DNA of 64,000 nucleotides, taken from contig JAWVEY010000020.1 in NCBI GenBank assembly GCA_033856515.1, forward strand, positions 1-64,000, written 5' to 3'. The notes below the pieces were generated by a model. The model worked only from the letters and a program-made list of their open reading frames with translations, had not been told where the DNA came from and did not search any database. Each line of letters opens with the position of its first letter. The stretch's first letter is position 1. This DNA is from JALZKA01 sp033856515. GTDB lineage: Bacteria; Actinomycetota; Thermoleophilia; Solirubrobacterales; 70-9. A program made the position numbers and the translations under genes. Positions 31,770-39,701 of the stretch are shown piece by piece.

Positions 31770-31785
31770 TGTGATGATGCTCACC
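31770..31785. promoter_or_regulatory. Crp-like site upstream of the beta-helix pair
   Basis: TGTGA-TGATGC-TCACC, one base off the symmetric TGTGA-N6-TCACA consensus of actinobacterial Crp/GlxR proteins. It lies 62 bases ahead of the ATG at 31847, in a gap of 100 bp. Confidence 0.35.
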
Positions 31786-31846
31786 ACATCCGCGCGACAA
31801 TGGGAAGATGGTCGTGGGGACTAGGGAATACGACCGAGGGGATCAG

Positions 31847-32998
31847 ATGAAGCGCATCGCGAGTTCAATGGCCACCGCCCTCGTCATCGCCGCCACGGGG
31901 GCCAGCGCCGGCCCGGCCGAGGCAAGCCACGTCGAGTGCGGCGATGAGATCACCGCTGACACCACGCTCGACGGCGACCTTCTCGACTGCGAGAGCAACG
32001 GCATCGTCATCGGAGCCGACGACATCACCCTCGATCTCGATGGCCATCTGATCGACGGAGACGCGGCCGAGGACATGACGTGTGCGAAAGAAGAGATCTG
32101 TGATGTCGGGATCGTGCTCGACGGGCATGACGGTGTGACCGTCAAGGGGGGCACGGTGCGTGAATTTGGGGTCGGGGTTCTCGTCGTCAAGGGATCCGGC
32201 TCCTCCTTCAATCGGGTAAGAACGACGCGCAACACTTTCTCGGGCGTGATCTTGTTCAAGAGCGAGCGCACGACCTTGCGACACCATCTTTTCCGCGCGA
32301 ACGGCCTTGAGACCGACCAGGCAGGCATCACCGTCATCAAGACCTCCAAACTGCGGATTGCCCAGAGCGAGATGCGCGACAACGGCGATATCGGCCTCTA
32401 CGGAGAGGACAGCGAGGGAAGCAAAATCGTCGATAACGAGATCGCCGGCAACCCCGAGGCCGGAATCCTGATGAGCGGTTCTCGAATGCTGTTTGCGCGA
32501 AACCGCTTAGACAGGAACGGAGACGGCATTGCAACCGGGGGCTCCCACATCACCATCCGGAACAACTTCATCACCCGGTCGCAGAGGTGCGGCGCTCACT
32601 GTGGGCTTGGAATCCAGGTCGAGGAGGGATCTGGAAACCGGATCGTCGGCAACCTCGTGGAGGATGTCGACACGACCGGCATCAGTGTCGCCGGCTACGG
32701 CCCGGTGAAGCATGTATTCGTCGCGCACAACACGGTCCGGGGCGCGGGCGAAGACGCGTTCCGGGTGAAGTCTGTCTTTGAGCCTGTTTCACACGTCACC
32801 CTCAGGCACAATCACGCTCTCGGCGCTCGGGCCGACGGCTTCGACGTTTCAGTTGATCTGACAAGGCTGCACGACAACGAGGCGAACGGCAACGGTGACC
32901 TCGGGATCGAGGCCGCAGGCGGTGTGATCGATGCGGGCGGCAACCGGGCATCAGGCAACGGGGACGCCAGGCAGTGCGTGAACGTGCGCTGCGGATAA
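31847..32998 (+). CDS. Secreted right-handed parallel beta-helix protein, copy A
   Basis: 383 residues from the ATG at 31847 (GAGGGG five bases upstream). Signal peptide KRIASSMATALVIAATGASAGPAEA. The mature part opens HVECGDEITADTTLDGDL and runs as NosD/PbH1-type coils (GIVIGADDITLDLDGH, DNEIAGNPEAGILMSG, GNRIVGNLVEDV), ending NGDARQCVNVRCG with two Cys. Folds of this kind bind or cleave polysaccharides, but no lyase catalytic set is evident. The next gene is a close paralogue in tandem. A Crp-like site upstream hints at carbon control. Confidence 0.87.
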   Translation: MKRIASSMATALVIAATGASAGPAEASHVECGDEITADTTLDGDLLDCESNGIVIGADDITLDLDGHLIDGDAAEDMTCAKEEICDVGIVLDGHDGVTVKGGTVREFGVGVLVVKGSGSSFNRVRTTRNTFSGVILFKSERTTLRHHLFRANGLETDQAGITVIKTSKLRIAQSEMRDNGDIGLYGEDSEGSKIVDNEIAGNPEAGILMSGSRMLFARNRLDRNGDGIATGGSHITIRNNFITRSQRCGAHCGLGIQVEEGSGNRIVGNLVEDVDTTGISVAGYGPVKHVFVAHNTVRGAGEDAFRVKSVFEPVSHVTLRHNHALGARADGFDVSVDLTRLHDNEANGNGDLGIEAAGGVIDAGGNRASGNGDARQCVNVRCG

Positions 32999-33002
32999 GC
33001 GG

Positions 33003-34118
33003 ATGAGACACGCAACAATTGTCACGGCCACGGTCATCGCCACGGTAGCGGCGAGCGCCGGCCCGGCCGAAGCAAGCCATGTCGAGTGCGGGGACGAGAT
33101 CACCGCTGACACGACGCTTGACAGCGACCTCATCGACTGCCCCAACAACGGGATCGTCATCGGCGCGGATGGGATCACGCTCGACCTCGCCGGTCATCGG
33201 ATCGACGGCGACGGAGCCCCCGCGGTGGGGTGCGACCAGTTTTGCGACCTCGGCGTCGCGAACGACGGCCACAAGGGGGTCACGATCAAGGATGGCTCGG
33301 TGCAGGAGTTCGATTCCGGCATCGTCGTCGGGGAAGCACATGGGAATCGGGTGCTGGGGATCACCTCGAGGCGGCAGGTCTTTTTCGGCGCTTTGATCTT
33401 CGGGTCCGCCCACAACGTGATTCGCGGCGGCGCCTTCAGCCACAACACTCCACCGGAGGGAGACGGAATCGGCGTGTTCGAATCGCGCCACATCCGGATC
33501 GTCGACAACGAAATCCGTGGCAACGAGGGACCTGGCATCCACCTCGGCGACTCCTCGCAAAACGTGGTCAAGCAGAACACGTTCGAGCGCAACGGACCCT
33601 CCGTCCTCATCGAGGGAAACGCCAATCACGTGAGCGACAACCGTGTCGTCGGAGGCGCAGGGATCCTCGTCGGTCCGGGCGACCGAAACGTGATCACCGG
33701 AAATCACGTGTCTCGGGCTATTGACGGCATCGCGATCGAGGATGGGCGTCGCAACCTCGTCGCTCGCAACCTCGTCGCTCATGCTCGCGGGGACCGGGGC
33801 ATCTCGCTCGGAATCAACAATCCCCCGATCGGTGGCGGCAGGAACGTCGTGCGCAGAAATCGGGTCAAGGGCAGCCGCAAAGACGGATTCCATGTCTCCA
33901 GGTACGACAACAACAGCGTGCTGAAGCGAAACGTCGCAATCGGCTCGGGAGACGATGGCTTCACTATCCAAGGTCCCTCGACGAAGCTCGCAGGGAATCG
34001 AGCACTGCGCAACGACGATCTCGGCATCGATTCCAGACCGAGTTCCATCGACGGAGGCGGCAACGTCGCCCGACACAACGGGGACCCTCGCCAGTGCACG
34101 AACATCGCGTGCGCATAG
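33003..34118 (+). CDS. Secreted right-handed parallel beta-helix protein, copy B
   Basis: 371 residues. Starts four bases past the stop of copy A, so the pair forms one operon. Signal peptide RHATIVTATVIATVAASAGPAEA. The first 70 residues are nearly the same as in copy A (HVECGDEITADTTLDSDLID), also at DNA level, while the helix coils have diverged (DNEIRGNEGPGIHLGD, GNHVSRAIDGIAIEDG). Ends NGDPRQCTNIACA, again with two Cys. A tandem duplication with conserved ends and a changed middle, as expected if the coils contact different ligands. Function unknown. Confidence 0.87.
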   Translation: MRHATIVTATVIATVAASAGPAEASHVECGDEITADTTLDSDLIDCPNNGIVIGADGITLDLAGHRIDGDGAPAVGCDQFCDLGVANDGHKGVTIKDGSVQEFDSGIVVGEAHGNRVLGITSRRQVFFGALIFGSAHNVIRGGAFSHNTPPEGDGIGVFESRHIRIVDNEIRGNEGPGIHLGDSSQNVVKQNTFERNGPSVLIEGNANHVSDNRVVGGAGILVGPGDRNVITGNHVSRAIDGIAIEDGRRNLVARNLVAHARGDRGISLGINNPPIGGGRNVVRRNRVKGSRKDGFHVSRYDNNSVLKRNVAIGSGDDGFTIQGPSTKLAGNRALRNDDLGIDSRPSSIDGGGNVARHNGDPRQCTNIACA

Positions 34119-34158
34119 CGACTCTCCACAGCAGGGCGCGAGGCTCTCGGCCGAATAG

Positions 34159-34175
34159 CCTGTGATCCACACAGG
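34159..34175. promoter_or_regulatory. Inverted repeat upstream of fumC
   Basis: CCTGTG-ATCCA-CACAGG, a perfect 6-bp inverted repeat centred 32 bases before the fumC ATG. The spacing does not fit Crp. Possible operator. Confidence 0.3.
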
Positions 34176-34198
34176 AATTCGGCGACGAGAAAGGCGAA

Positions 34199-35512
34199 AT
34201 GGCAGAACAGCTCTGGGGCGAAGAGACCGAGAAAGCGGTCGAGAACTTCCCCGTTTCCGGACACCCGATCCCAGTGCCGGTGATCCGCGCGCTCGGGCGC
34301 TTGAAGGCAGCTGGCGCGCGCGCCAATGCCGATCTCGGCAAGCTCGACTCCGGCATTGCCGAGCGCATTGCCGCAGCCGGTGACGCCATCGCCGCCGGCG
34401 AGCACGACGAGCAGTTCCCCGTCGACGTTTTCCAGACCGGTTCGGGCACGTCGTCGAACATGAACGCCAACGAGGTGATTGCGAACCTTGCTGGCGAGGG
34501 GGTCCACCGCAACGACCACGTGAACATGGGCCAGTCGTCGAACGACGTCTTCCCGTCAGCCGTCCACATCGCAGCGCTGGGTGAGGTGAACGACGAGCTC
34601 CTTCCGGCAATGGAGGGGCTGGCCAAGACACTTGCGGCCAAGGCGAGCGAGTTCGACGACATCGTGAAGACGGGTCGCACCCATCTGATGGACGCCGTTC
34701 CCGTGACGCTCGGCCAGGAGTTCGCGGGATATGCGGCGCAGATCGAGCTTGGCGCAGAACGAGTTCGTTCGACGCTTGGGCGCGTCGGCCAGCTGCCTCT
34801 TGGCGGCACGGCAACCGGCACCGGCCTCAACACGCATCCGGAGTTCGCCGAGAAGGTGCGGGCGCTGATCTCCAAGGACATGGGCATCGAAATCTCGGCG
34901 CCCCGCGACCCCTTCGAGGCTCAAGCCAATCGCGACTCGCTGGTCGAGCTCTCGGGAGCGCTCAAGGTCGTCGCGGTCTCGATGATCAAGATTGCGAGCG
35001 ATCTCGCGCTGATGGGCTCCGGCCCTCGGGCCGGACTCTCGGAGCTTCGCCTGCCGGAGCTCCAGAAGGGCTCGTCGATCATGCCGGGCAAGGTGAACCC
35101 GGTGATCCCCGAGGTCGTGATCCAGGTGGGCGACCAGGTGATCGGAAACGACGCGGCGATCACCACCGCCGGGGCGCAGGGCCAGTTCGAGCTGAACGTG
35201 CGCGTGCCGCTCATCGCGCGGAACCTCCTCGACCAGATCAAGCTCCTCGCTGCCGCCTGTCGCCTCCTGGACGAGAAGTGCGTCGCTGGCATCGAGGCGA
35301 ACCGCGCGCAGCTCGACGAGTACAAGGAGTCGAACCTCCAGGTCACGACGGCGCTCAACGAGATCATCGGCTACGACAAGGGCGCCGAGATCGTGAAGGA
35401 GGCGGCGTCGTCCGGCCGCACGATCCGCGAGGTCGCGATGGAGAAGGGCGTGGAGGAGAAGGTCCTGGACGACGCGATCGACTTCGAGGCGATCGCGAAG
35501 CCCCACGGCTGA
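34199..35512 (+). CDS. fumC: Fumarate hydratase class II
   Basis: 437 residues. Catalyses fumarate + water to L-malate in the citric acid cycle. Signature GSSIMPGKVNP at 291-301, with the active-site regions TGSGTSSNMNANEV, GQSSNDVFPS and TGRTHLMDAVP. Homotetrameric, iron-free enzyme. The length is slightly below the usual 460; the N-terminus starts directly with LWGEETEKAVENFPVSG, which is normal for the family. AAAGG precedes the ATG. Followed after two bases by a VOC-domain gene. Confidence 0.96.
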   Translation: MAEQLWGEETEKAVENFPVSGHPIPVPVIRALGRLKAAGARANADLGKLDSGIAERIAAAGDAIAAGEHDEQFPVDVFQTGSGTSSNMNANEVIANLAGEGVHRNDHVNMGQSSNDVFPSAVHIAALGEVNDELLPAMEGLAKTLAAKASEFDDIVKTGRTHLMDAVPVTLGQEFAGYAAQIELGAERVRSTLGRVGQLPLGGTATGTGLNTHPEFAEKVRALISKDMGIEISAPRDPFEAQANRDSLVELSGALKVVAVSMIKIASDLALMGSGPRAGLSELRLPELQKGSSIMPGKVNPVIPEVVIQVGDQVIGNDAAITTAGAQGQFELNVRVPLIARNLLDQIKLLAAACRLLDEKCVAGIEANRAQLDEYKESNLQVTTALNEIIGYDKGAEIVKEAASSGRTIREVAMEKGVEEKVLDDAIDFEAIAKPHG

Positions 35513-35514
35513 TC

Positions 35515-35838
35515 GTGCCTGCGCCCTTGATCGAGTTCCCGGCGGACGATCCCCAGCGCGCACTCGCGTTCTGGTCGGGCCTCCTCGGTCTCGAGTTGGC
35601 CGAACGCGGGCCTGATCTCGGGTCGGGGTGGGAGGCGGAGCGCGGCGGGCTGCGCTTGGGCGTTCACGAGCGCGGCCGAGGACCGGGGGACACGGCGTCG
35701 CTGCCGTATCTGGCCGTCGACGACATGAGCGCCGCGCTCGCCCAGGTCACCGAACTCGGGGGAGAGATCATCCACCCCGGCGAGCGCTGGTCGATCTGCC
35801 GCGACTCCGAGGGCAGCCCGTTCGCGCTCAGCGCGTAA
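35515..35838 (+). CDS. VOC (glyoxalase-like) domain protein
   Basis: 107 residues from the GTG at 35515, two bases after the fumC stop codon. A single vicinal-oxygen-chelate module: LIEFPADDPQRALAFWSGLLGLELAERG, LRLGVHERG, then YLAVDDMSAALAQVTELGGEII and GERWSICRDSEGSPFALSA. The usual first metal-ligand His is replaced by Glu (IEFP), and a late ligand is not obvious, so it may be a binding protein rather than an enzyme. Probably co-transcribed with fumC. Function unknown. Confidence 0.75.
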   Translation: MPAPLIEFPADDPQRALAFWSGLLGLELAERGPDLGSGWEAERGGLRLGVHERGRGPGDTASLPYLAVDDMSAALAQVTELGGEIIHPGERWSICRDSEGSPFALSA

Positions 35839-35936
35839 CGTTTGGACCTCGAATCGGACTCAAATCACTACCGGCACATGCCAGATTCACGGCAAAGCCG
35901 CTCAAGGGCTACACGAGCGATTCAAAGAGGTGAGAG

Positions 35937-36458
35937 ATGACTGAGACCACTGAAAACGGCACCCGACCCGAGCGCACCGAGAAGGCGACGTTTGCCGCCG
36001 GCTGCTTTTGGAAGCCGGAGATGTTCTACCGGGAGATGGACGGGGTAGTGGACACTGCCGTTGGCTACGAGGGCGGCCATGTGGACAACCCGACCTACGA
36101 GATGGTGTGCTCCGGCACGACGGGACACGCCGAGGTCGTTCAGGTCGAGTTCGACCCCGAGAAGGTCTCTTACGAGCAACTCGTCGACAAGTTCTGGGAG
36201 ATCCACGATCCGACCCAGGTGAACCGCCAGGGCCCGGACATCGGCGATCAGTACCGGACGGCGATCTTCACCCACTCAGACGAGCAGGTCGAAGCCGCGC
36301 GCCGTTCGCTGGAGCGTGAGCAGGCGAACCACCGCAAGCCGATCGCGACCCTGATCGAGCCGGCCACTGGGTTCTGGATGGCCGAGGAGTACCACCAGTG
36401 CTATCTGGAGAAGCGAGCCGGTAGCGGCGGGATTCTGTCATCGCTCTTCGGCCACTAG
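35937..36458 (+). CDS. msrA: Peptide methionine-S-sulfoxide reductase
   Basis: 173 residues. Repairs oxidised methionine. Catalytic motif AAGCFWKPEMFY with Cys 23 as nucleophile (GCFW is the family signature) and VGYEGGHVDNPTYEMVCSGTTGHAE as substrate-binding region. A C-terminal Cys (YHQCYLEKRAG) can act as recycling Cys, to be reduced by thioredoxin. GAGGTGAG precedes the ATG at 35937. Its 3' end overlaps the likely start region of the downstream lipoprotein. No msrB is nearby. Confidence 0.95.
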   Translation: MTETTENGTRPERTEKATFAAGCFWKPEMFYREMDGVVDTAVGYEGGHVDNPTYEMVCSGTTGHAEVVQVEFDPEKVSYEQLVDKFWEIHDPTQVNRQGPDIGDQYRTAIFTHSDEQVEAARRSLEREQANHRKPIATLIEPATGFWMAEEYHQCYLEKRAGSGGILSSLFGH

Positions 36459-36493
36459 CCCTCGCTATCGCAGTCACGGGCATCGCGTTCGCG

Positions 36494-36892
36494 ATGTCCG
36501 GCTGTGGCGACTCGGACGACGCCGATTCGGGCGATGCCGTCGCCGAAGGCGACAGCTCGCTGACGGTCACGCTCGATCCCGACGGCCCGGACGGGCCCGA
36601 GGAAGAGACGACCGATGAGGTGTCTTGCGAGGAAGGATCCGAGGAAGCCGTCTGCCAGGCGATTGCCGAGATCGACGTAGACGCCCTCGGCCCCGTTTCG
36701 CCCGACACAGCATGCACCGAGCTCTTCGGCGGCCCCGACACGGCGTCGCTGGAGGGGACTATCGAGGGCGAGGAAGTAGACGTAGACCTCACCCGCGCCA
36801 ACGGTTGCGAGATCGAGCGATTCGATGCGGCCGTGCCGCTACTGCAGGCGCTGTACCCCGACTACGAGCCGGGCGGATCGCTGGCTCCCTAG
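36494..36892 (+). CDS. Small acidic lipoprotein; true start probably upstream
   Basis: 132 residues from the only canonical in-frame start, the ATG at 36494. That start leaves Cys at residue 4 (MSGC), but the frame upstream, inside the 3' end of msrA, encodes ALRPLALAIAVTGIAFAMSGC: a basic residue, a hydrophobic stretch and a lipobox. So a lipoprotein signal peptide exists, yet no ATG, GTG, TTG or CTG opens it; ATC at 36440 is the best-placed candidate. The mature part is very acidic (EEETTDEVSCEEGSEEAVC), with Cys pairs and no known domain. Convergent with a minus-strand gene, stops overlapping in CTAG. Confidence 0.65.
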   Translation: MSGCGDSDDADSGDAVAEGDSSLTVTLDPDGPDGPEEETTDEVSCEEGSEEAVCQAIAEIDVDALGPVSPDTACTELFGGPDTASLEGTIEGEEVDVDLTRANGCEIERFDAAVPLLQALYPDYEPGGSLAP

Positions 36893-37347
36893 CGGCCGAG
36901 CGTGCGCAGGAAGGCCCCCGCGCTGACCCGAATCGGCGAGAGGAGCTCGCGGATTTCTGAGAGGCCGGCCCGGAGCTCGGCGTCGCCGCCTTCGATCGGC
37001 ATCATCGAGTCCTGAAGCTCGGAGAGGATCAAGTCGGCCTGAGTAGCAGCCGCGACCGCCTCCTGTACGAACCCCTTGGCGCCCTGCGAGGGCGGGCCGA
37101 CGGGCTTTGGCTCGGGCTCGTCAGTGTCGCGGCTGACGCGCTGAGCGAACGCGGTGCGTGTGCGCTTGGTGCGCACGTATGCCTTCTGGACGGGGCGAAA
37201 CAGCTCGCCCTCGAGCCGGTCGGCCGAACCGGTAGCGAGCAGCTCGAAGGCCTCGCCAAGCGCGGCGACACTGCGGCCCAGCTCCTCCTCGGCGGCCTCG
37301 AGGTCACCGATGATGCGGTCGCGTGCTTCGGCTGTCGTAAAGGCCAC
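36889..37347 (-). CDS. Helical protein, hypothetical
   Basis: 152 residues from the GTG at 37347, with TAACCT six bases upstream. Almost entirely alpha-helical: residues 1-70 form one long charged helix (EARDRIIGDLEAAEEELGRS, LFRPVQKAYVRTKRTRTAF), then a Pro-rich linker (DEPEPKPVGPPSQG) and a second helical hairpin to the end. No membrane span or signal. I do not recognise the family. Neighbours (lipoprotein, SDR) give no clue. Confidence 0.65.
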   Translation of the reverse strand: MAFTTAEARDRIIGDLEAAEEELGRSVAALGEAFELLATGSADRLEGELFRPVQKAYVRTKRTRTAFAQRVSRDTDEPEPKPVGPPSQGAKGFVQEAVAAATQADLILSELQDSMMPIEGGDAELRAGLSEIRELLSPIRVSAGAFLRTLGR

Positions 37348-37353
37348 GCGGTG

Positions 37354-37359
37354 AGGTTA
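37354..37359 (-). promoter_or_regulatory. -10 element (TAACCT), leaderless
   Basis: Six bases before the GTG at 37347. Confidence 0.4.
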
Positions 37360-37370
37360 GTTCGGGATGG

Positions 37371-38231
37371 TCACGCCGTAAGGCCGACGAGCTCGGCCGT
37401 GCGATCCCACACGCGGCGCTGCAGCTCGACGTCGCGGAGCGCGCGATGCCTGGGCAGCATGCGCGCGCCCGGCACGGAGCTGAAGAATTGGCCGGAGACT
37501 TCCGCCAACGAGGGATCGTCGGCGAGCTTCACGATTATGCGAGCGCCCTGGTCGGGGGTGCGCACGAAGGGTGTCCGGGTGAGTCGCGGGGCGAGCCTTC
37601 GGAATCCCGGGATCTGCTCGTAGAGGCCTGTCGACACGGTGCCGGGATCGACGCCATTGACGGTCACCCCCGTTCCTCGCAGCCGGCGTGCGAGCTCAAA
37701 CGCAAAGAGGATGTCGAGCAGCTTGGTTCGGCCGTACGCCCGAAACGAGCCGACTCGGCCGTATTCGCCGATGTCTTCGAACGCCTCAGTGTCAAGGCGG
37801 CCGGCCAACCGGTAGGCCTCCGAGCCCACCACGACGATCCTGGCCGGAGAGGCCGCCTCGATCGCGCCGGTGAGAAGGCGGGTGAGCAGGTAATGCCCGA
37901 GGTAGTTGGCCGCCAGCATCTGGTCGAAGCCGTCGCGGGTCCGGCGGGCCTCTGTGAGGTGCACCCCCGCGTTGGCGATCAGGACATCGATCCGGTCGTG
38001 TCGTTCGAGGAGCAAGCTCGCGCTCTCACGCACGCTCTCGAGGTCGGCCAGGTCGGTCCGCACGAACTCAGCCGATGCGCCTTGTCCGGTCCGCTCGATC
38101 TCGGCAACGGTCTCATGGCCTCGAGCCTCGTCGCGCGCCAGGATCGTCAGCGCCCCTCCGCGGCGGGCGAGCTCCAGCGCCCCGGCCTTGCCTATACCGG
38201 CCGTCCCACCTGTAATCACGACGCTCTTCAC
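37371..38231 (-). CDS. Short-chain dehydrogenase/reductase
   Basis: 286 residues. Classical SDR: cofactor loop TGGTAGIG (7-14), IANAG (85-89), catalytic Ser 137 (VVVGSEAY), Tyr 166 and Lys 170 (YGRTK). The Arg-rich patch after strand 2 (ARDEARG) suggests NADP(H). The sequence course (FDQMLAANYLGHYLLTRLL, VNGVDPGTVSTGLY) resembles retinol-dehydrogenase-like SDRs. Substrate unknown. GTG start at 38231, with TAGCTT seven bases upstream. Confidence 0.9.
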   Translation of the reverse strand: MKSVVITGGTAGIGKAGALELARRGGALTILARDEARGHETVAEIERTGQGASAEFVRTDLADLESVRESASLLLERHDRIDVLIANAGVHLTEARRTRDGFDQMLAANYLGHYLLTRLLTGAIEAASPARIVVVGSEAYRLAGRLDTEAFEDIGEYGRVGSFRAYGRTKLLDILFAFELARRLRGTGVTVNGVDPGTVSTGLYEQIPGFRRLAPRLTRTPFVRTPDQGARIIVKLADDPSLAEVSGQFFSSVPGARMLPRHRALRDVELQRRVWDRTAELVGLTA

Positions 38232-38238
38232 GACGGAG

Positions 38239-38244
38239 AAGCTA
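38239..38244 (-). promoter_or_regulatory. -10 element (TAGCTT), leaderless
   Basis: Seven bases before the GTG at 38231. Confidence 0.4.
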
Positions 38245-38270
38245 CGCAGGCCGCGCTCCGATCTTGCGCC

Positions 38271-39638
38271 TTATGGGCCCAGGAAGTCGTGGGAAAACGC
38301 GTTCTGCTGAGCGTCGTCGTCCTCGGTCGAGAGGTTGTTGGCGATGGAAAGAAAGCCGACGTATCGGCCGGTGGGGGAAATCACCGGCACGAAGCAGTCG
38401 CCGTCAGCGCCGGCGCCGCCGCCGGAGACTCGGGAGACCAGGTCGGTCGTCTTTGCGGTCCGGTCTCGGACAAAGACGTCGATCACCGCGTTCAGATCGA
38501 CGCCGGAGAGGTTGGTGGCGGAGGACCGGAATGAGACGTAGCGGCCGCTGTCGGAGATGTCTATGGCGAACGAGCCGTTGTCCGCGCCCTCGCCGCCGGT
38601 GAACTGTGACTCACGTGAGACCAGCTGCACTGTGTGCTCCTTGCGGTCATAGACGAAGACATCGACGCTTCCCGAGTCGGCATTGCTCAGTTCCGTCGCG
38701 CTGGAGCGGAAGGCAACGTAGCGTCCGTTCGCCGAGACGGCGGATTCCTCTGAGCTGCCGCTGGCTCCGTCGCCGGGCTGGCCCGACTCGCGGGAGACCA
38801 GCTGCGTCAGGTTCGCGTCGAGCTCCCGAACGTAGACGTTGCCGCTGCCGTCGAGGGGCCCACCCAGGTTCATGGCGGTGGTCTGGAAGCCGACGGTCGT
38901 ACCGTCGGCCGAAATGGAGGGATTCTCAGCCGGCGCGTTCGCGTCCTGGCCTTTCCTCCCCTTGCGAGAGGCGAGGATGGTGCGCCGATCGCGCAGGTCG
39001 CGCACGTAGACGTCGGGGTCCTCGTCCTTGTCCACCTTCGCCAGGTTCGTCGCGATCGAGTCGAACGCGACGAACCGCCCATCGGCCGAGATCGACGGAT
39101 TCTGCGACTCGTCGTTGGCACCCGCGCCGGCACCGCGTCTGCGCGCCGCGAGTGTCACCTTGTCGAGCTTGCGGTCATAAACGTAAATGTCGTCGGGGTC
39201 TAAGGGCGTCGTGTTGTCGGCGCCTGACAGATTCGATGCGGCCGATTCGAACGCGACGTAGCGACCGCTGGCTGAGATTGAGGCGTCGACAGAGACGTTG
39301 TTGCCCACCTCGCCGCCCTTCGAGGCCGATTCCCGTGAGACCAGCTCGATGTCGTCTTGCTTGCGATCCAAAACGAACACATCCGACGTAGGGCTCGTAT
39401 CGGCTGGGTCGAGCCCGCTGGCGGTCGAGGAGAAGGCGACGAAGCGCCCGGACTGCGAGAAGGAGACATCGAAGGTGGCGCTGTCGAACTCATCGCCGTT
39501 CTCATCGACGCTGAGCGAGGTCGTGTCGCCTTGCGCGGCTAGCGCGACGGTGACAGGGAGGAGCGCCAAAACCGCCCCGGCGAGCACTGCCGCGCGTAGG
39601 CCCTTCGCCGATCCCGCCACGCTGCGCAACGTTCTCAT
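38271..39638 (-). CDS. Secreted TolB-like PD40 beta-propeller protein
   Basis: 455 residues. Signal peptide LRAAVLAGAVLALLPVTVALA. Six to seven blades repeat about every 60 residues: FSQSGRFVAFSSTASGL, ISASGRYVAFESAASNL, ISADGRFVAFDSIATNL, VSANGRYVAFRSSATEL, ISDSGRYVSFRSSATNL and ISPTGRYVGFLSIANNL, each followed by a DVFVxDRK strand and LVSRES. A paralogue of the 25769-27115 protein, with more regular repeats. Probably an extracellular recognition or scaffold protein. GGAG lies nine bases before the ATG. Confidence 0.85.
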   Translation of the reverse strand: MRTLRSVAGSAKGLRAAVLAGAVLALLPVTVALAAQGDTTSLSVDENGDEFDSATFDVSFSQSGRFVAFSSTASGLDPADTSPTSDVFVLDRKQDDIELVSRESASKGGEVGNNVSVDASISASGRYVAFESAASNLSGADNTTPLDPDDIYVYDRKLDKVTLAARRRGAGAGANDESQNPSISADGRFVAFDSIATNLAKVDKDEDPDVYVRDLRDRRTILASRKGRKGQDANAPAENPSISADGTTVGFQTTAMNLGGPLDGSGNVYVRELDANLTQLVSRESGQPGDGASGSSEESAVSANGRYVAFRSSATELSNADSGSVDVFVYDRKEHTVQLVSRESQFTGGEGADNGSFAIDISDSGRYVSFRSSATNLSGVDLNAVIDVFVRDRTAKTTDLVSRVSGGGAGADGDCFVPVISPTGRYVGFLSIANNLSTEDDDAQQNAFSHDFLGP

Positions 39639-39701
39639 GCCCCTTATCTCCAGTTGCGATCGTACCGCGCGGGAAGCGCCCTGTGCGGGGCGGGTCCCGA
39701 A

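Noticed and set aside
34159..34175. CCTGTG/CACAGG upstream of fumC as a Crp site
   Set aside because: The arms do not follow TGTGA-N6-TCACA spacing; kept only as an unnamed inverted repeat.
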